From: Trichomonas vaginalis G3
Lineage: Eukaryota > Parabasalia > Trichomonadida > Trichomonadidae
NCBI RefSeq assembly: GCF_026262505.1
Contig: NC_067203.1
Span: forward strand, 13,404,392-13,468,391
Reading direction: 5' to 3'
DNA length: 64,000 nt
The position numbers were made by a program, and so were the translations under genes. Positions 8,949 to 18,020 of the stretch are shown piece by piece. The notes under the pieces are model-generated. The model saw only the letters and a program-made list of their open reading frames with translations, had not been told where the DNA came from and ran no database searches. The first letter of the stretch is position 1, and every line of letters begins with the position of its first letter.

Positions 8949-11900
8949 TTAGTTAAGGAATTCGTCCTCATCGGGTTGGTCTAAGGCTTGTTCTATCGCG
9001 TTGTTCTCAGCATCTTCTTCGATGATTTGATCAACAGAGATAGTTTGTTCGGTTGAATTATTTATTTGTTCGCCTTGGCCATTGTCTTCTTGAGCATTTC
9101 CATTGTTGGTTGGTTGCTCTTCAGAGGTTGCCTGTTGGTTCTCCTGACCATGATCTGTGTCGTTATTGTTTTCATTGTTGTTTGGTGGGATCGCTGCATT
9201 GGGAGCTGTGACTAGTCCTGGGAGGGGACGGCAGCGCATACCGAAGAATTCTGGCACTTTTTCAAAAACAATGCAAGCACTCGCAGCTATCGCGTGCATC
9301 GAAAGTCTCTTGAGTAGCTGTATGTGATCTGCAGGTGAGATTCTCAATGCGTCGAGTTTTGTACGGAGAGGGATGACTCCTAGTGATGAGACTACGATAA
9401 TTGAGAGCGTCGTGGTCCAGTTAAATAATCTCTCTGTTTGTTCAGCAAGGCTCTTATACTTGTTAACCTTTTTGTCGTATGCCGCGTCAAGAGAGTTGCC
9501 AACATTGTTGTCCGTGCCGTAAGGGCATGTGACTTCAATGATCTTGATCATCTTGTTCGCTTCATCGTAGACAACAAGGTCTGGGAGGAGATCTTTAACT
9601 GTGTCGTCGAGCTCTGGGCCTGTTGTTTGGTAGCCGTCACTTGTAATTCTCGCCGAGCATTTGATGGTTACTCCTGGATAGTGATCGTGAATGAATTGGT
9701 AAATGTCATCGCATATGATATTGTGGCGCCATTTGTATAGACTGAAACGGTTTCTGCACATGTTCAATGTGTGGAAGAGAGTGCAGGATTGGCATCCGCA
9801 CAATGGACAATTAGCCAAAACTTCTGGGTTGTGGAAGTGCATGTTTGCTGGGGTTGGAGCTGTGTTTGTACGGAGAGCAATAGCCGCTGAGTAGAGGTTG
9901 TTTGGAACAGCTTGTGGTCTCTTCATGATGTCGTGTGACTCCGCTAGCGCTGCTGGTTCGCAGAAAGTGTGTGAGTGTGTTTCGTCTTTCTTGAACTCCT
10001 CGTACTGCCTCTGTTGGATGACGCGACCGATTAAGGGTGAGATTTGGCCGATGTGTTTCGAGCGGTACCAGTCTGTTGCATTTTCTCCTACACCTCTGAC
10101 TTGTATGCCTCCTTTGTCCCATTCTTTGAATCTGACTTCCAGTTTGTCTGCTGCTTTAGCCGCCTGTGTGATGAAACAATTTGTGCGTTTGGATCTTTCG
10201 TTCTTCTGGACAATTTTGCCGTTTTCCATCTTGATGCCTAAGAAACCATTTTCTTGGTCTTCGACGACCTTGCGGAATGACTTCTCTTCTTGAGCCATTG
10301 TGTGAAAGAAGGCTTTGGTTTCTGCTTGTTGACTTAACCATAACCTCGCAAATTTAGTGAGAACGAGCTGAGGCTGGCGAAGTTCCAATTTAACGAGTCC
10401 AAAGCCGCCTTTGTTCTTCGGCATGTAGAAAAATGAAACCGGAATGTTTGACGTCGGCGCTTCTTTGTCGATCAGGCCTCGGATCATCTGATCTGTCGCT
10501 TTCAAGTCATTGACTCTGAATACGTTGTGGAACATGTAAAAGTCAAGTTGTGGCAAGATGAAGACTCTGAGAGCGATAATCTTCTGAGAGAGAGCGAGAT
10601 GTGACGCGAAGACGACTCTGATCTGTGCTTTGACCTTTTCCAGAATGCCAGTTGCAGCTGCAAATCTTGATGTCTTTGTTCCAGAGATTGGTATTCCAAG
10701 ATATGTGATGTTGTCCATGCTCGTCTTGATTGGGATTTCGTCTGGACCAATGCGGAAAGGTTGGATTGCAGTGGATGTTTTGGCAAGTGTGACGCATTTC
10801 TGTGGTGCAACTTTGAGTTTCGCAATTTTCTGGAATTCATCTACTGTGTTTAAGATTCTTTGCATTCCTTCATGTGTTGGAGAGATGACTAGAACGTCGT
10901 CAGCGTAAGCTTGAATGGCAATTGAATACTGTCCTGCTTTGTCTTGGAATCTGTAACCGTCCTCAAAGTGTCTCCTCTGGACTGCATATAATAAAGGATC
11001 TAAGCAGCAGTTGAAGAGGATTGGACTGAGTGGACAGCCTTGGATGACACCTCTGCGAACCGGAACTATCTCGGAGTGTGCATGTCTTGTATAGATAGCC
11101 GTTCTTGCTCCTTTGTAGAGGTCCTTGAGCAGATTGATGATCGAATCGGGAACTTTCTTCGCTTCGAGAGAATCAAAGATCAATTGATGAGGAACTGTGC
11201 CGAAAGCGTTCGTGAAATCGATTGCTGTTTGGAACATTTCAGACTGTGTTCTGGTTGATTGGCAAAGGACTTCGTTCGCGACTGCAATGTGCTCACTCAG
11301 TGTTGCTCCGCGAACGAAACCTTTTTGCATTGCGTGGAACATTGGGATCATCTGTAACGCTTTGTTGACTAAAGTCATGAAGATTCTGTAAGTGCATGAC
11401 GTGATGCCGATTGGTCTCCAGTTCTTTGCTAACGATGGGTCGTCCTTCTTAAAAAGCATCACTGTCTTGGAGAGCTTCCAGCAGTCTGGGATGTGACCTG
11501 ATATGATGATTGATCTGAATAATATACTGAGGAATTTTGCGGCGCTGACTGGGAATAGCATGTAAACTGAGTTCGGAATTCCATCGAGGCCGTGTGCCGA
11601 TAAATGATTCTTGTTGCGGATTACTTCGATGATCTTCGATTCATTTGTCATGAAGTCGAGGAAGTCGTTTGCGAAAGCTTGGCCATATCTCTCCGGTAAC
11701 GCGTAGTCATGATGCAGGAAGTTTTCGTAGCCTTCAGCTTCGTTTGCCCATTGAGGTCCGTAGTAATCAAGGTATTCGCTTGGCTTCAATGATTGTTGTG
11801 GAACTTTGTCGGCTAAGATTATGTTTCTGAGAGTCTTTGTTGGGTTATCGGCGAAACATGCTTGTAACTTCTTCCTTGCATATGGTGATGCATCCTGTGG

Positions 11901-12071
11901 TGTTCCGAGAATTCGGTTAATGTAATCCATTTTCTTGATGAATTCGTTGTTGTCCTCCATGTTGACGATGTTGAGAATACTCTGGTCGGAGATCGGTCCT
12001 TGAAATATTTCTTCAATGTTATATTGTTCGAATTTGTTATCTCTGAGATCGTTTTTGATTTTTGCAATCAT
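8949..12071 (-). CDS. LINE reverse transcriptase / restriction-like endonuclease (1040 aa from first Met)
   Basis: Reverse transcriptase motifs appear in order: LSAHGLDGIPNSV, NWRPIGITSCTYRIF, GFVRGATLSEH, the catalytic AIDFTNAFGTVPH, GVIQGCPLSPILFN and AYADDVLVIS with the DD pair intact. After the thumb region comes a CCHC knuckle (CPLC, then H and C in C-x2-C-x8-H-x4-C spacing near residue 760) and the endonuclease core PDLVVYD...IIEVTCPYG followed by a K-rich helix (YDKKVNKYKSL). The last 90 residues are acidic and Asn/Gln-rich. The frame is open well upstream of the Met at 12,071 (ANEIKGTLIKVVKHISHARC), so the annotated start is only nominal: the protein probably continues from the upstream zinc-finger frame through a frameshift. 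Confidence 0.88.
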   Translation of the reverse strand: MIAKIKNDLRDNKFEQYNIEEIFQGPISDQSILNIVNMEDNNEFIKKMDYINRILGTPQDASPYARKKLQACFADNPTKTLRNIILADKVPQQSLKPSEYLDYYGPQWANEAEGYENFLHHDYALPERYGQAFANDFLDFMTNESKIIEVIRNKNHLSAHGLDGIPNSVYMLFPVSAAKFLSILFRSIIISGHIPDCWKLSKTVMLFKKDDPSLAKNWRPIGITSCTYRIFMTLVNKALQMIPMFHAMQKGFVRGATLSEHIAVANEVLCQSTRTQSEMFQTAIDFTNAFGTVPHQLIFDSLEAKKVPDSIINLLKDLYKGARTAIYTRHAHSEIVPVRRGVIQGCPLSPILFNCCLDPLLYAVQRRHFEDGYRFQDKAGQYSIAIQAYADDVLVISPTHEGMQRILNTVDEFQKIAKLKVAPQKCVTLAKTSTAIQPFRIGPDEIPIKTSMDNITYLGIPISGTKTSRFAAATGILEKVKAQIRVVFASHLALSQKIIALRVFILPQLDFYMFHNVFRVNDLKATDQMIRGLIDKEAPTSNIPVSFFYMPKNKGGFGLVKLELRQPQLVLTKFARLWLSQQAETKAFFHTMAQEEKSFRKVVEDQENGFLGIKMENGKIVQKNERSKRTNCFITQAAKAADKLEVRFKEWDKGGIQVRGVGENATDWYRSKHIGQISPLIGRVIQQRQYEEFKKDETHSHTFCEPAALAESHDIMKRPQAVPNNLYSAAIALRTNTAPTPANMHFHNPEVLANCPLCGCQSCTLFHTLNMCRNRFSLYKWRHNIICDDIYQFIHDHYPGVTIKCSARITSDGYQTTGPELDDTVKDLLPDLVVYDEANKMIKIIEVTCPYGTDNNVGNSLDAAYDKKVNKYKSLAEQTERLFNWTTTLSIIVVSSLGVIPLRTKLDALRISPADHIQLLKRLSMHAIAASACIVFEKVPEFFGMRCRPLPGLVTAPNAAIPPNNNENNNDTDHGQENQQATSEEQPTNNGNAQEDNGQGEQINNSTEQTISVDQIIEEDAENNAIEQALDQPDEDEFLN

Positions 12072-12163
12072 TTCGACGAATTTATTGTGTTCATCGTCTC
12101 TCGTGCTGTCTTTGAGGCATCTCGCGTGACTTATGTGTTTGACTACTTTGATGAGAGTTCCTT

Positions 12164-14626
12164 TTATTTCATTGGCTGCTTTTTGAATGCGATCCTTGTG
12201 TCTTCCGATATCCTTGGCGGTGGTGCTGTGTCTTCTCCTGTGTCTTCTCCATTTTCTGCTGTCATAAACTTTGGTTCGCTGTGGTTATTGGTGTAGATCA
12301 TTTCTCTCAAGGCGGCATTGCATTTTAGTGTCAAGTAATCTACCTTGATTTTGTCTGCTTCTGTATTTCCTGTAGCTGCGTATCTTGTGGCTAATGGAGT
12401 GAGTTTCTTGTTGAAAAGTTCTCCTCCTCCTTTCAATAGTTTTAATCGGACGAGTGATGTCATTTTCGGTGTAACGCAGCCTCTCTCTTCTGCTTGTTGG
12501 AGTTCTGGAATGTTTCTTCTTGCCTCGGCGATGATGGCTACCTCTTCCTCTTCTGTTGCTGGTGGATTGATGATGACGGCATGAACCGCTTCATCTTCTG
12601 TCTCTGTTGTGTTATTTGGCGGGTCGAGGGCATCTGCTTCTTCGTTGTTTCCGTTGTCTTCTTGGTTCTCGTTGTTCTCTTCATTGTTGTCAGCATTAAT
12701 TATCTGTTGTACTGGAGTGTTGTCTACTTGCTCTGCTCTTTCTCTTGCTCTCTCGGCATGTAATGCGTCGAGTTCTTCTTTGGTAATCCAGCAGTATGTA
12801 GCATCAGTGTGCGCGATTTCTCCGTCTACTCCTGCTGTTGTAGACTTATGTTTCTTCTTTAGATGTTCTTTGATGTCGCTCAATTCTGTTACATATGTGT
12901 TGCATCCTGCTTCTGGACATTTGCGACAAGCGTGTTCTTTGATGTCTTTGAGTGTCGGGTAGACGATTCCTTTTGGTCGGTTGACTCCTTCTATGACAAT
13001 ACCCCAAAAGAAGCCGTATCTCTCGATGTATACGTTCTTGGCGTGTTTCTTCGTTTTCATGTGGTCCATGAGTTTTGATCTGTCGTTGTTCGTGTATGAG
13101 CAGTCTGCATAAGGGCATTTGAATACGTGCGTATCAAGGTCGATGTTTCCGTTTTCATCTTTGTAGACAAACGTGCCTGTGCCATAGGCTTGGGCCAAAA
13201 ATTCAACCCAGATGTCTATGGTGTGAACCTTTGGGTCAAAGCTCGTTTTCGCGATTTCTCCTTTGAAGTGGTCGCAAAGTTTTCTCAGTGATTCGAATGC
13301 CTTGTCTTCGTGTCCTTCGTATGATTCAAGTGGGCATCTAAGACCTGGTTTTGGTAATTTCCCTTCTTCTACTAGGAAATATACAAAGATTGGTGTATCT
13401 TCGGCGATAACCTCTTTGTTGACTCTGTAGTCTTTAATCGTTGTGTAGAAACGTTCTAAGTCTTCAAGTGTTTTGATGTTCGTTAAGTAGTCTTCACATT
13501 GTATTAAAAATTCTGTAAGTTTTTCGGCTGAGTTAATGTATCTTCCATTGTTGTTCTGGCTGTTCGTTGTATCATGTTCTTCTGCGTTGGCTAGAGCTCC
13601 TTCGACAAAATCTGGGCTGTAATCGATGTCTTTATCAGCAATTAGTTCCTTATTGTTCAGTGATTTAATCGGGATATTGTGTGCGCTGAAATCTCTTAAA
13701 AGTAGAGTCAGAATTCCGAGATCTCCTTTTGGTGGTTCATCCATGCATGGTACAAACCTGAGTTGACAGGTGTCTGTGATGATTATGGATGGTTTCCGAT
13801 CTGTTCCTGGTGGACTTGGAGGGAATGCTTCTTCAATTGTTTCTATGGCTTCTCTTCCTACGATAAGTCTGAATCTGTTTGTTTCTTCAAGTGTGTCAAA
13901 AATTGCGACTTGTGTTTCTGGAAATAAATTTTGTACTGTTGGTTTGTCGATAGTTTTGTAAAGGCGTAAAATGTCGTTGAAAAAGAAAGATATATCTGGT
14001 GATAATTTTTCTGTGAGATGTGAAATCATATGGATGGCATGATCTTCTGCTTCGGTGAATAACTCGTCGCAATACAAGCATCTGTATTTTAGAGGGTTAA
14101 GTTCTTCGATGCCTGTCTTGTCTATTTTGATGGCCGTTATTCTTCTAAATGTGTCTTCTGTTGTTTCAAATGTATTGATCATGGGGTCAGTGTTATGGTG
14201 CTCTCTGATGTGTTCAACCATTCTTTCACAATTGTCACAATGGAAATTACAGCCATCAGCGTTACAGTGGAACGGTTCTGTACTCAAGTCACGGTCTTCA
14301 GGTGAGAACATGGATGCGACTAACAAACTGATGGGCAATGATGCGATGGATTGGCTAAATAATTTTTCCGAAATCCAGTAATTCTCTATTTCTTTCGGGT
14401 AATCTAATCTGAACTCCATCTTCGATAGGCTCCTGATTAAGTCGGAGTAATTTTCTGGATTCAACGCTGCAATATTTTTCAAAACGATATCTAAATTTTG
14501 TTCCTCAGGCTTCAAAATCGTTTTCGCGGTTGGCGTGAAACTGTCTGTTATAGCTGTGTTGCCACAGTACACGTACGATTGCAGTGGAAGCTTCTCGGGA
14601 CCTCCTGTACCCAAAACAGGAATCAT
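12164..14626 (-). CDS. LINE N-terminal region with four C2H2 zinc fingers (820 aa)
   Basis: Four zinc fingers are visible: FHCNADGC...HIREHH near residue 125, CLYCDELF...HMISH near 190, CPYADCSY...HMKTKKH near 520 and CPEAGCNT...HLKKKH near 580. Between and after them are acidic, Asn/Glu-rich linkers. In R2-like LINEs such fingers, with a Myb domain, bind the DNA target; four is more than the one to three usual in R2, and no Myb domain was recognised. An in-frame stop lies just upstream of the Met at 14,626, supporting that start. The frame ends at 12,164, but near 12,190-12,260 the reading shifts to the reverse-transcriptase frame, so this is probably the front half of a single polypeptide of about 1,900 residues. 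Confidence 0.8.
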   Translation of the reverse strand: MIPVLGTGGPEKLPLQSYVYCGNTAITDSFTPTAKTILKPEEQNLDIVLKNIAALNPENYSDLIRSLSKMEFRLDYPKEIENYWISEKLFSQSIASLPISLLVASMFSPEDRDLSTEPFHCNADGCNFHCDNCERMVEHIREHHNTDPMINTFETTEDTFRRITAIKIDKTGIEELNPLKYRCLYCDELFTEAEDHAIHMISHLTEKLSPDISFFFNDILRLYKTIDKPTVQNLFPETQVAIFDTLEETNRFRLIVGREAIETIEEAFPPSPPGTDRKPSIIITDTCQLRFVPCMDEPPKGDLGILTLLLRDFSAHNIPIKSLNNKELIADKDIDYSPDFVEGALANAEEHDTTNSQNNNGRYINSAEKLTEFLIQCEDYLTNIKTLEDLERFYTTIKDYRVNKEVIAEDTPIFVYFLVEEGKLPKPGLRCPLESYEGHEDKAFESLRKLCDHFKGEIAKTSFDPKVHTIDIWVEFLAQAYGTGTFVYKDENGNIDLDTHVFKCPYADCSYTNNDRSKLMDHMKTKKHAKNVYIERYGFFWGIVIEGVNRPKGIVYPTLKDIKEHACRKCPEAGCNTYVTELSDIKEHLKKKHKSTTAGVDGEIAHTDATYCWITKEELDALHAERARERAEQVDNTPVQQIINADNNEENNENQEDNGNNEEADALDPPNNTTETEDEAVHAVIINPPATEEEEVAIIAEARRNIPELQQAEERGCVTPKMTSLVRLKLLKGGGELFNKKLTPLATRYAATGNTEADKIKVDYLTLKCNAALREMIYTNNHSEPKFMTAENGEDTGEDTAPPPRISEDTRIAFKKQPMK

Positions 14627-15059
14627 ACCACTAGACTACTCACCCTTCTTAATGATTTATAAGGATTTTAATCCTTAATCAAATCTTCAAATTATTATTA
14701 CTAATATGGATCTTGAAGGATCAAATTCTCGGATCAAATGTCAAATAACCTTCATCAAAAGATTCATAAAAAGTTATACTAATAAAATATTTTAAAAACC
14801 TCGTTGATTATAACACTATAAAGTGCCTTAATTCTATCGGCGCGGAGCGCCGATAGAATGGTCTAAAAATCACTTTTCCGAATTAATAAACGTCATAAAT
14901 TTCATTTTTCTTATTGAAATTCAGTTTTTAAAATTCTTATATGATAGTGATTGAAATAACAATTAATATGTTAATTCAAAAACCATGCTCTCAATTTTGA
15001 GATTGTCTGTTTGTATAAAATTCTATTGATGAAGCGTACGTTTAAGTTTAGATTCTTCA
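14627..15059. other. Spacer between LINE and cyclin gene
   Basis: AT-rich, no gene. It holds the probable 5' end of the LINE and a perfect GC-rich hairpin at 14,831-14,859 (listed separately). The cyclin promoter must lie in its right part; a TTCAATG sequence overlaps the start codon but no clear TCAYTW initiator was found. Confidence 0.6.
14831..14859. repeat. Perfect 13-bp-stem hairpin with GGA triloop
   Basis: The stem arm is ATTCTATCGGCGC, the loop is GGA, and the other arm is its exact complement. A degenerate relative (TATCGG...CCGATA) lies at 28,283-28,303. Function unknown. Confidence 0.9.
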
Positions 15060-16058
15060 ATGTCTCAGGCCCTTCGCGCCTTACCTACACGCAAAACAAA
15101 CATGGATCAAGTTACACACCAACGCGTTGCATTAAGCAGAGTATCTAATACAAAGATTCAACCAATAGCTTCAGCACGCAAATCTTTAATTCATCATCCA
15201 ACACCATCCGTTCAAGCAGCGCCAGAACCAGTTGCCAAACCAGCTCCTGAGTTCCACTTCAAGCCGGTTTCTATTGGTGATCCTCTTGATCCGATGGATG
15301 TTGCTGAATATGAACATTTCATTTACAGAACAATGCGTCAGCGTGAGCTAACAGAGGAACCACTCGTTTTCAATCAACAAGAAATTACCCTCAAGGATCG
15401 TAATCTTCTTATTGATGCTCTCTGCCGTTTTCATTATAAGCTTGGCTTGACTACTAACACATTTTACAGATTCATCGGAATTTTCGATCGCTTCTTATCA
15501 AAGGAGTCAATTCCGAAGTCAAAACTTAAAGTTTATGGCTGTGCTGCTTTCTTAATTGCTTCTAAGATTGAAGATATTTATCCTTCCCAATCAACAGATC
15601 TTATTAAGCTCAGTGAGCGTGCTTTTACACAGAGAGAATTGTTTGCTGCTGAAATTCAAGTTATTAACACAATAGGCTTCAATACAACATTCGCAACACC
15701 ACTTTTCTTCTTAACACATTTCATGCAGATCCAGGATGAAACAAAGGAAGACCTTCTCCTTGCTCGTTATATCCTCGAAATCATGCAGACACAGAGCCAG
15801 TTCTTTGGAATGAAACCATCAATGATGGCATCTATTGCTGTTATGTTCACTCATTACTTAAGAGGTGTTACATTGTGGTCCAATACATTCTCTGGCTATA
15901 CTCAGTATACTCTTGAAGATATGGATGCTTCTGCGAAGTGTATTCGCGAGATGCTCACAGAAGAAGACCGTGAAGAAACTCGCTTCATGCGCCGTAAGTA
16001 TGGCTCTGACTTGTTTATGGGTGTTGCTCGTGTTCATATTCCTTCTCATTTCCCATAA
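15060..16058 (+). CDS. Mitotic-type (A/B) cyclin, 332 aa
   Basis: A disordered basic N-terminus of about 110 residues with TRKTN and RVALSRVSN segments is followed by a cyclin fold. Cyclin box 1 reads LIDALCRFHYKLGLTTNTFYRFIGIFDRFL, then KLKVYGCAAFLIASKIEDIYP (the hallmark ASK-E-P region), LIKLSERAFTQRELFAAEIQVINTIGFNTTFATPLFFL (start of the C-terminal box). This is the B/A-type layout. The protein should bind and activate a cyclin-dependent kinase at G2/M. The usual MRxxLVDW motif is replaced by LKDRNLLIDAL, a lineage variation. No destruction box of canonical RxxLxxxxN form is certain; RVALSRVSN near residue 23 is a candidate. No intron. Confidence 0.88.
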   Translation: MSQALRALPTRKTNMDQVTHQRVALSRVSNTKIQPIASARKSLIHHPTPSVQAAPEPVAKPAPEFHFKPVSIGDPLDPMDVAEYEHFIYRTMRQRELTEEPLVFNQQEITLKDRNLLIDALCRFHYKLGLTTNTFYRFIGIFDRFLSKESIPKSKLKVYGCAAFLIASKIEDIYPSQSTDLIKLSERAFTQRELFAAEIQVINTIGFNTTFATPLFFLTHFMQIQDETKEDLLLARYILEIMQTQSQFFGMKPSMMASIAVMFTHYLRGVTLWSNTFSGYTQYTLEDMDASAKCIREMLTEEDREETRFMRRKYGSDLFMGVARVHIPSHFP

Positions 16059-16311
16059 TTTCGTTTATTATATTATCTTTTTTGCTTCTATTAAAGATTT
16101 ATTAATATTATTTAATCTGCAGACTTATTTTTAACATGTCCTCATCAAAGATAAGTTTCAAAAATGATAATAAAAAGCTTCCAAAAGAAATTTGGGAAGG
16201 AGAAAATATTTTTCTAATAAAATAAGCGTATTAATGATTGTTGATTAATTGGGCCAGGCTAGTTTTCCTTTTTATAAAATGGAATCCGTTTATGAAAAAA
16301 ATTTTTCAATA
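16059..16311. other. Spacer upstream of EF-hand gene
   Basis: AT-rich. An in-frame upstream Met at 16,279 (MESVYEK) exists, but the sequence TTTTTCAATA directly before the Met at 16,312 resembles a trichomonad initiator, favouring the shorter protein. Confidence 0.5.
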
Positions 16312-16767
16312 ATGAGTGAAGAAGTTTGCGCTTGCTTGACAAACAATCAACTCAAATCGTTCAAAAAGGCATTTAACCACTACTCCAGACAAAACAATGG
16401 AATTCTTAAACCAGAAGATCTTCCAAAAGCCCTTAAGATGGTAGGAATCCGTCCAACAGATGAAGAAATCCAAGAAATGATTGAAGAAATTGGTACTGAT
16501 AATCCAATCGATATTGTCGAATTTACAATTTGCATTTATTATTTCTTGCGTGCTGCAGATACCCAAGAAGAGCTTATCAATGCATTCAAAATATTCGATA
16601 AAAAGAAACAAGGCAAGCTCCCAACAGCTACAATTCAGCAAATTTTAACCAGCCTGAAGCATCCGGTTTCACAGCCTCTTATTCAAGAATTGATTTCTCA
16701 ACTCGATAAGGATGGAAGCCATATGATTGATTATGCTGAAATGATACGTCTCATGCGTCCAAATTAG
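16312..16767 (+). CDS. Calmodulin/centrin-like EF-hand protein (151 aa)
   Basis: Size and layout match calmodulin: two pairs of EF-hands joined by a helix. The start MSEEVCACLTNNQLKSFKKAF aligns with the calmodulin N-terminal helix. Only the fourth loop, DKDGSHMIDYAE (near residues 132-143), has the full set of calcium ligands; loop 1 (SRQNNGILKPED) is partial, loops 2 and 3 (GTDNPIDIVEF, DKKKQGKLPTAT) lack key acidic positions. It is therefore a divergent calmodulin-family protein likely to bind one or two calcium ions, perhaps acting as a myosin-light-chain-like or centrin-like subunit. Which one cannot be told. A longer form from 16,279 is possible. Confidence 0.82.
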   Translation: MSEEVCACLTNNQLKSFKKAFNHYSRQNNGILKPEDLPKALKMVGIRPTDEEIQEMIEEIGTDNPIDIVEFTICIYYFLRAADTQEELINAFKIFDKKKQGKLPTATIQQILTSLKHPVSQPLIQELISQLDKDGSHMIDYAEMIRLMRPN

Positions 16768-17097
16768 GATAGGCACTATATGTTAAAAAAACCATTTTAT
16801 ACTTTATAATTTTCTTTTTTCATTACCAATTCAGAAAATTGGTTTATAAGATATGAGCTTATGCAAAAAATTCAATAAGAGAAAGAGTTTTTTTTAATCA
16901 TGAATAATATCTTTATAAAAAATAACATGAAATAGATAGAAATATGATGCAAAGTAGTTACACAACTTATAAGGACAATTTGTGGATCATTACGTGAGGA
17001 ATTAATAGTAATTTAAGTGAACGTGCAAAACTAAAATTTGAAAATAAATTTTCGAAAAGAACGAATTTCTATTTTTGAATAAGACTGTGTATTACAA
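16768..17097. other. Spacer between convergent genes
   Basis: AT-rich 3' flanks of the EF-hand gene and of SYS1. An A/T-rich stretch only; no gene or repeat seen. Confidence 0.6.
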
Positions 17098-17598
17098 TTA
17101 AATTTGGTATCCTGAAGACTTTTTGGTATCATCTCTGACAAATAAAGTGTCTGCATCATCTTGAATACTAATAGCACGTGATTCAATGCGTAATGAGATA
17201 AATTCTGCGCTCATTGTGGCAGCTGCCCATCCTAAAAATGTAATTATCCACCATACAAATTTAGTGGGAATACCACAACAGATACCTGATAGTACAATAT
17301 GAACACCATAAAGGGTTGACATGTAGTCAAGAGCTTTTCTGTGCCTTTGTTCGACAAAGGCGAAAACAATGCCAGCACAAAGAGATGAAGCCATTTGTGA
17401 TAGAATTGAAATACGCCCTAATCCTGTTCTAAATGAGAATATATTCGGATTAAACATTTGTTGAATGGTAAATGGTATATCATTGAAAAAATCGAAAAAT
17501 AATATAGTGAATGCCTGCGAAGCATAAAATACTGACTGAAATGCAAGTATTTGAATAGAAATGTGTAAAGGATCAAACGGTGTACGAGGGCGAAACAT
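17098..17598 (-). CDS. SYS1: SYS1-like Golgi membrane protein (166 aa)
   Basis: The sequence follows the SYS1 family from end to end: a DPLHISIQILAFQSVFYASQ first membrane helix, QMFNPNIFSFRTGLGRISI loop, a second helix (SQMASSLCAGIVFAFVE), a KALDY segment, a third helix (YGVHIVLSGICCG) and the WWIITFLGWAAATMSAEFISLRIE fourth helix, about the family length of 150-165. SYS1 is a four-span Golgi protein that recruits the small GTPase ARFRP1/Arl3 to the trans-Golgi. The C-terminal tail is cytosolic and Asp/Ser-rich. A TCACTTTT initiator lies 24 bases upstream of the start. Confidence 0.9.
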   Translation of the reverse strand: MFRPRTPFDPLHISIQILAFQSVFYASQAFTILFFDFFNDIPFTIQQMFNPNIFSFRTGLGRISILSQMASSLCAGIVFAFVEQRHRKALDYMSTLYGVHIVLSGICCGIPTKFVWWIITFLGWAAATMSAEFISLRIESRAISIQDDADTLFVRDDTKKSSGYQI

Positions 17599-17621
17599 AT
17601 TTTTGAACAGAACGATTATTT

Positions 17622-17629
17622 AAAAGTGA
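17622..17629 (-). promoter_or_regulatory. Trichomonad Inr for SYS1
   Basis: Minus-strand TCACTTTT matches the trichomonad initiator TCAYTW; with the A as +1 (17,627) the leader would be 29 nt. Confidence 0.6.
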
Positions 17630-18020
17630 CAAAACTGACATGAAAATTTTTTATTTTCCGGAATATTTCCATTGATAATATCAACTTGTCGTCTTTGCTA
17701 TCATATATTTTTACCTTGAGAACAAGAATTAATTGCTTATGCGTTCTTGCAAAAGAGTCTTCATTATCTTGATTTTGCAAATTTGATTAGTTCATAATTG
17801 AGTTAAACACAGAGTGAAGAAAATACATCAATCAAAATGCTAAGGTATTGTGATACCATTAAGAAATCAATATATTTATATCCCGATGATATTATGAAAT
17901 TAGGGAAAAAATATCTTAGAAGATGAAAGCATAAAATATTTGAATAAACATAGTCAATAAGATATAGAAAAATTTCTTTTTATAACAAAACAATAAAATA
18001 TAGGAAACATTTAATGAAAT
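17630..18020. other. Spacer between SYS1 and CAP-domain gene
   Basis: AT-rich, no gene or clear repeat. It carries the SYS1 upstream region on one side and the 3' flank of the CAP gene on the other. Confidence 0.55.

Larger units (their letters stand above)
8550..14640 (-). mobile_element. Non-LTR retrotransposon with restriction-like endonuclease (R2/NeSL-like)
   Basis: Minus-strand element of about 6.1 kb. The N-terminal part has four C2H2 zinc fingers; then follow reverse transcriptase, a CCHC knuckle and a PD-(D/E)XK restriction-like endonuclease, with an acidic tail. This order is that of the early-branching, often site-specific LINEs (R2, CRE, NeSL, R4 lineages) that make the first nick at the target with their own endonuclease. 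The GC-richer stretch 8,560-8,948 is the 3' untranslated region. The 5' end is placed just upstream of the first Met at 14,626; no clear target-site duplication was found. The coding region is nearly intact, which suggests a young copy. Confidence 0.88.

Noticed and set aside
12345-12962. Plus-strand frames of 79-117 codons, Ser/Phe/Leu-rich, over the LINE
   Set aside because: Antisense shadows of the acidic/Asn-rich LINE protein.
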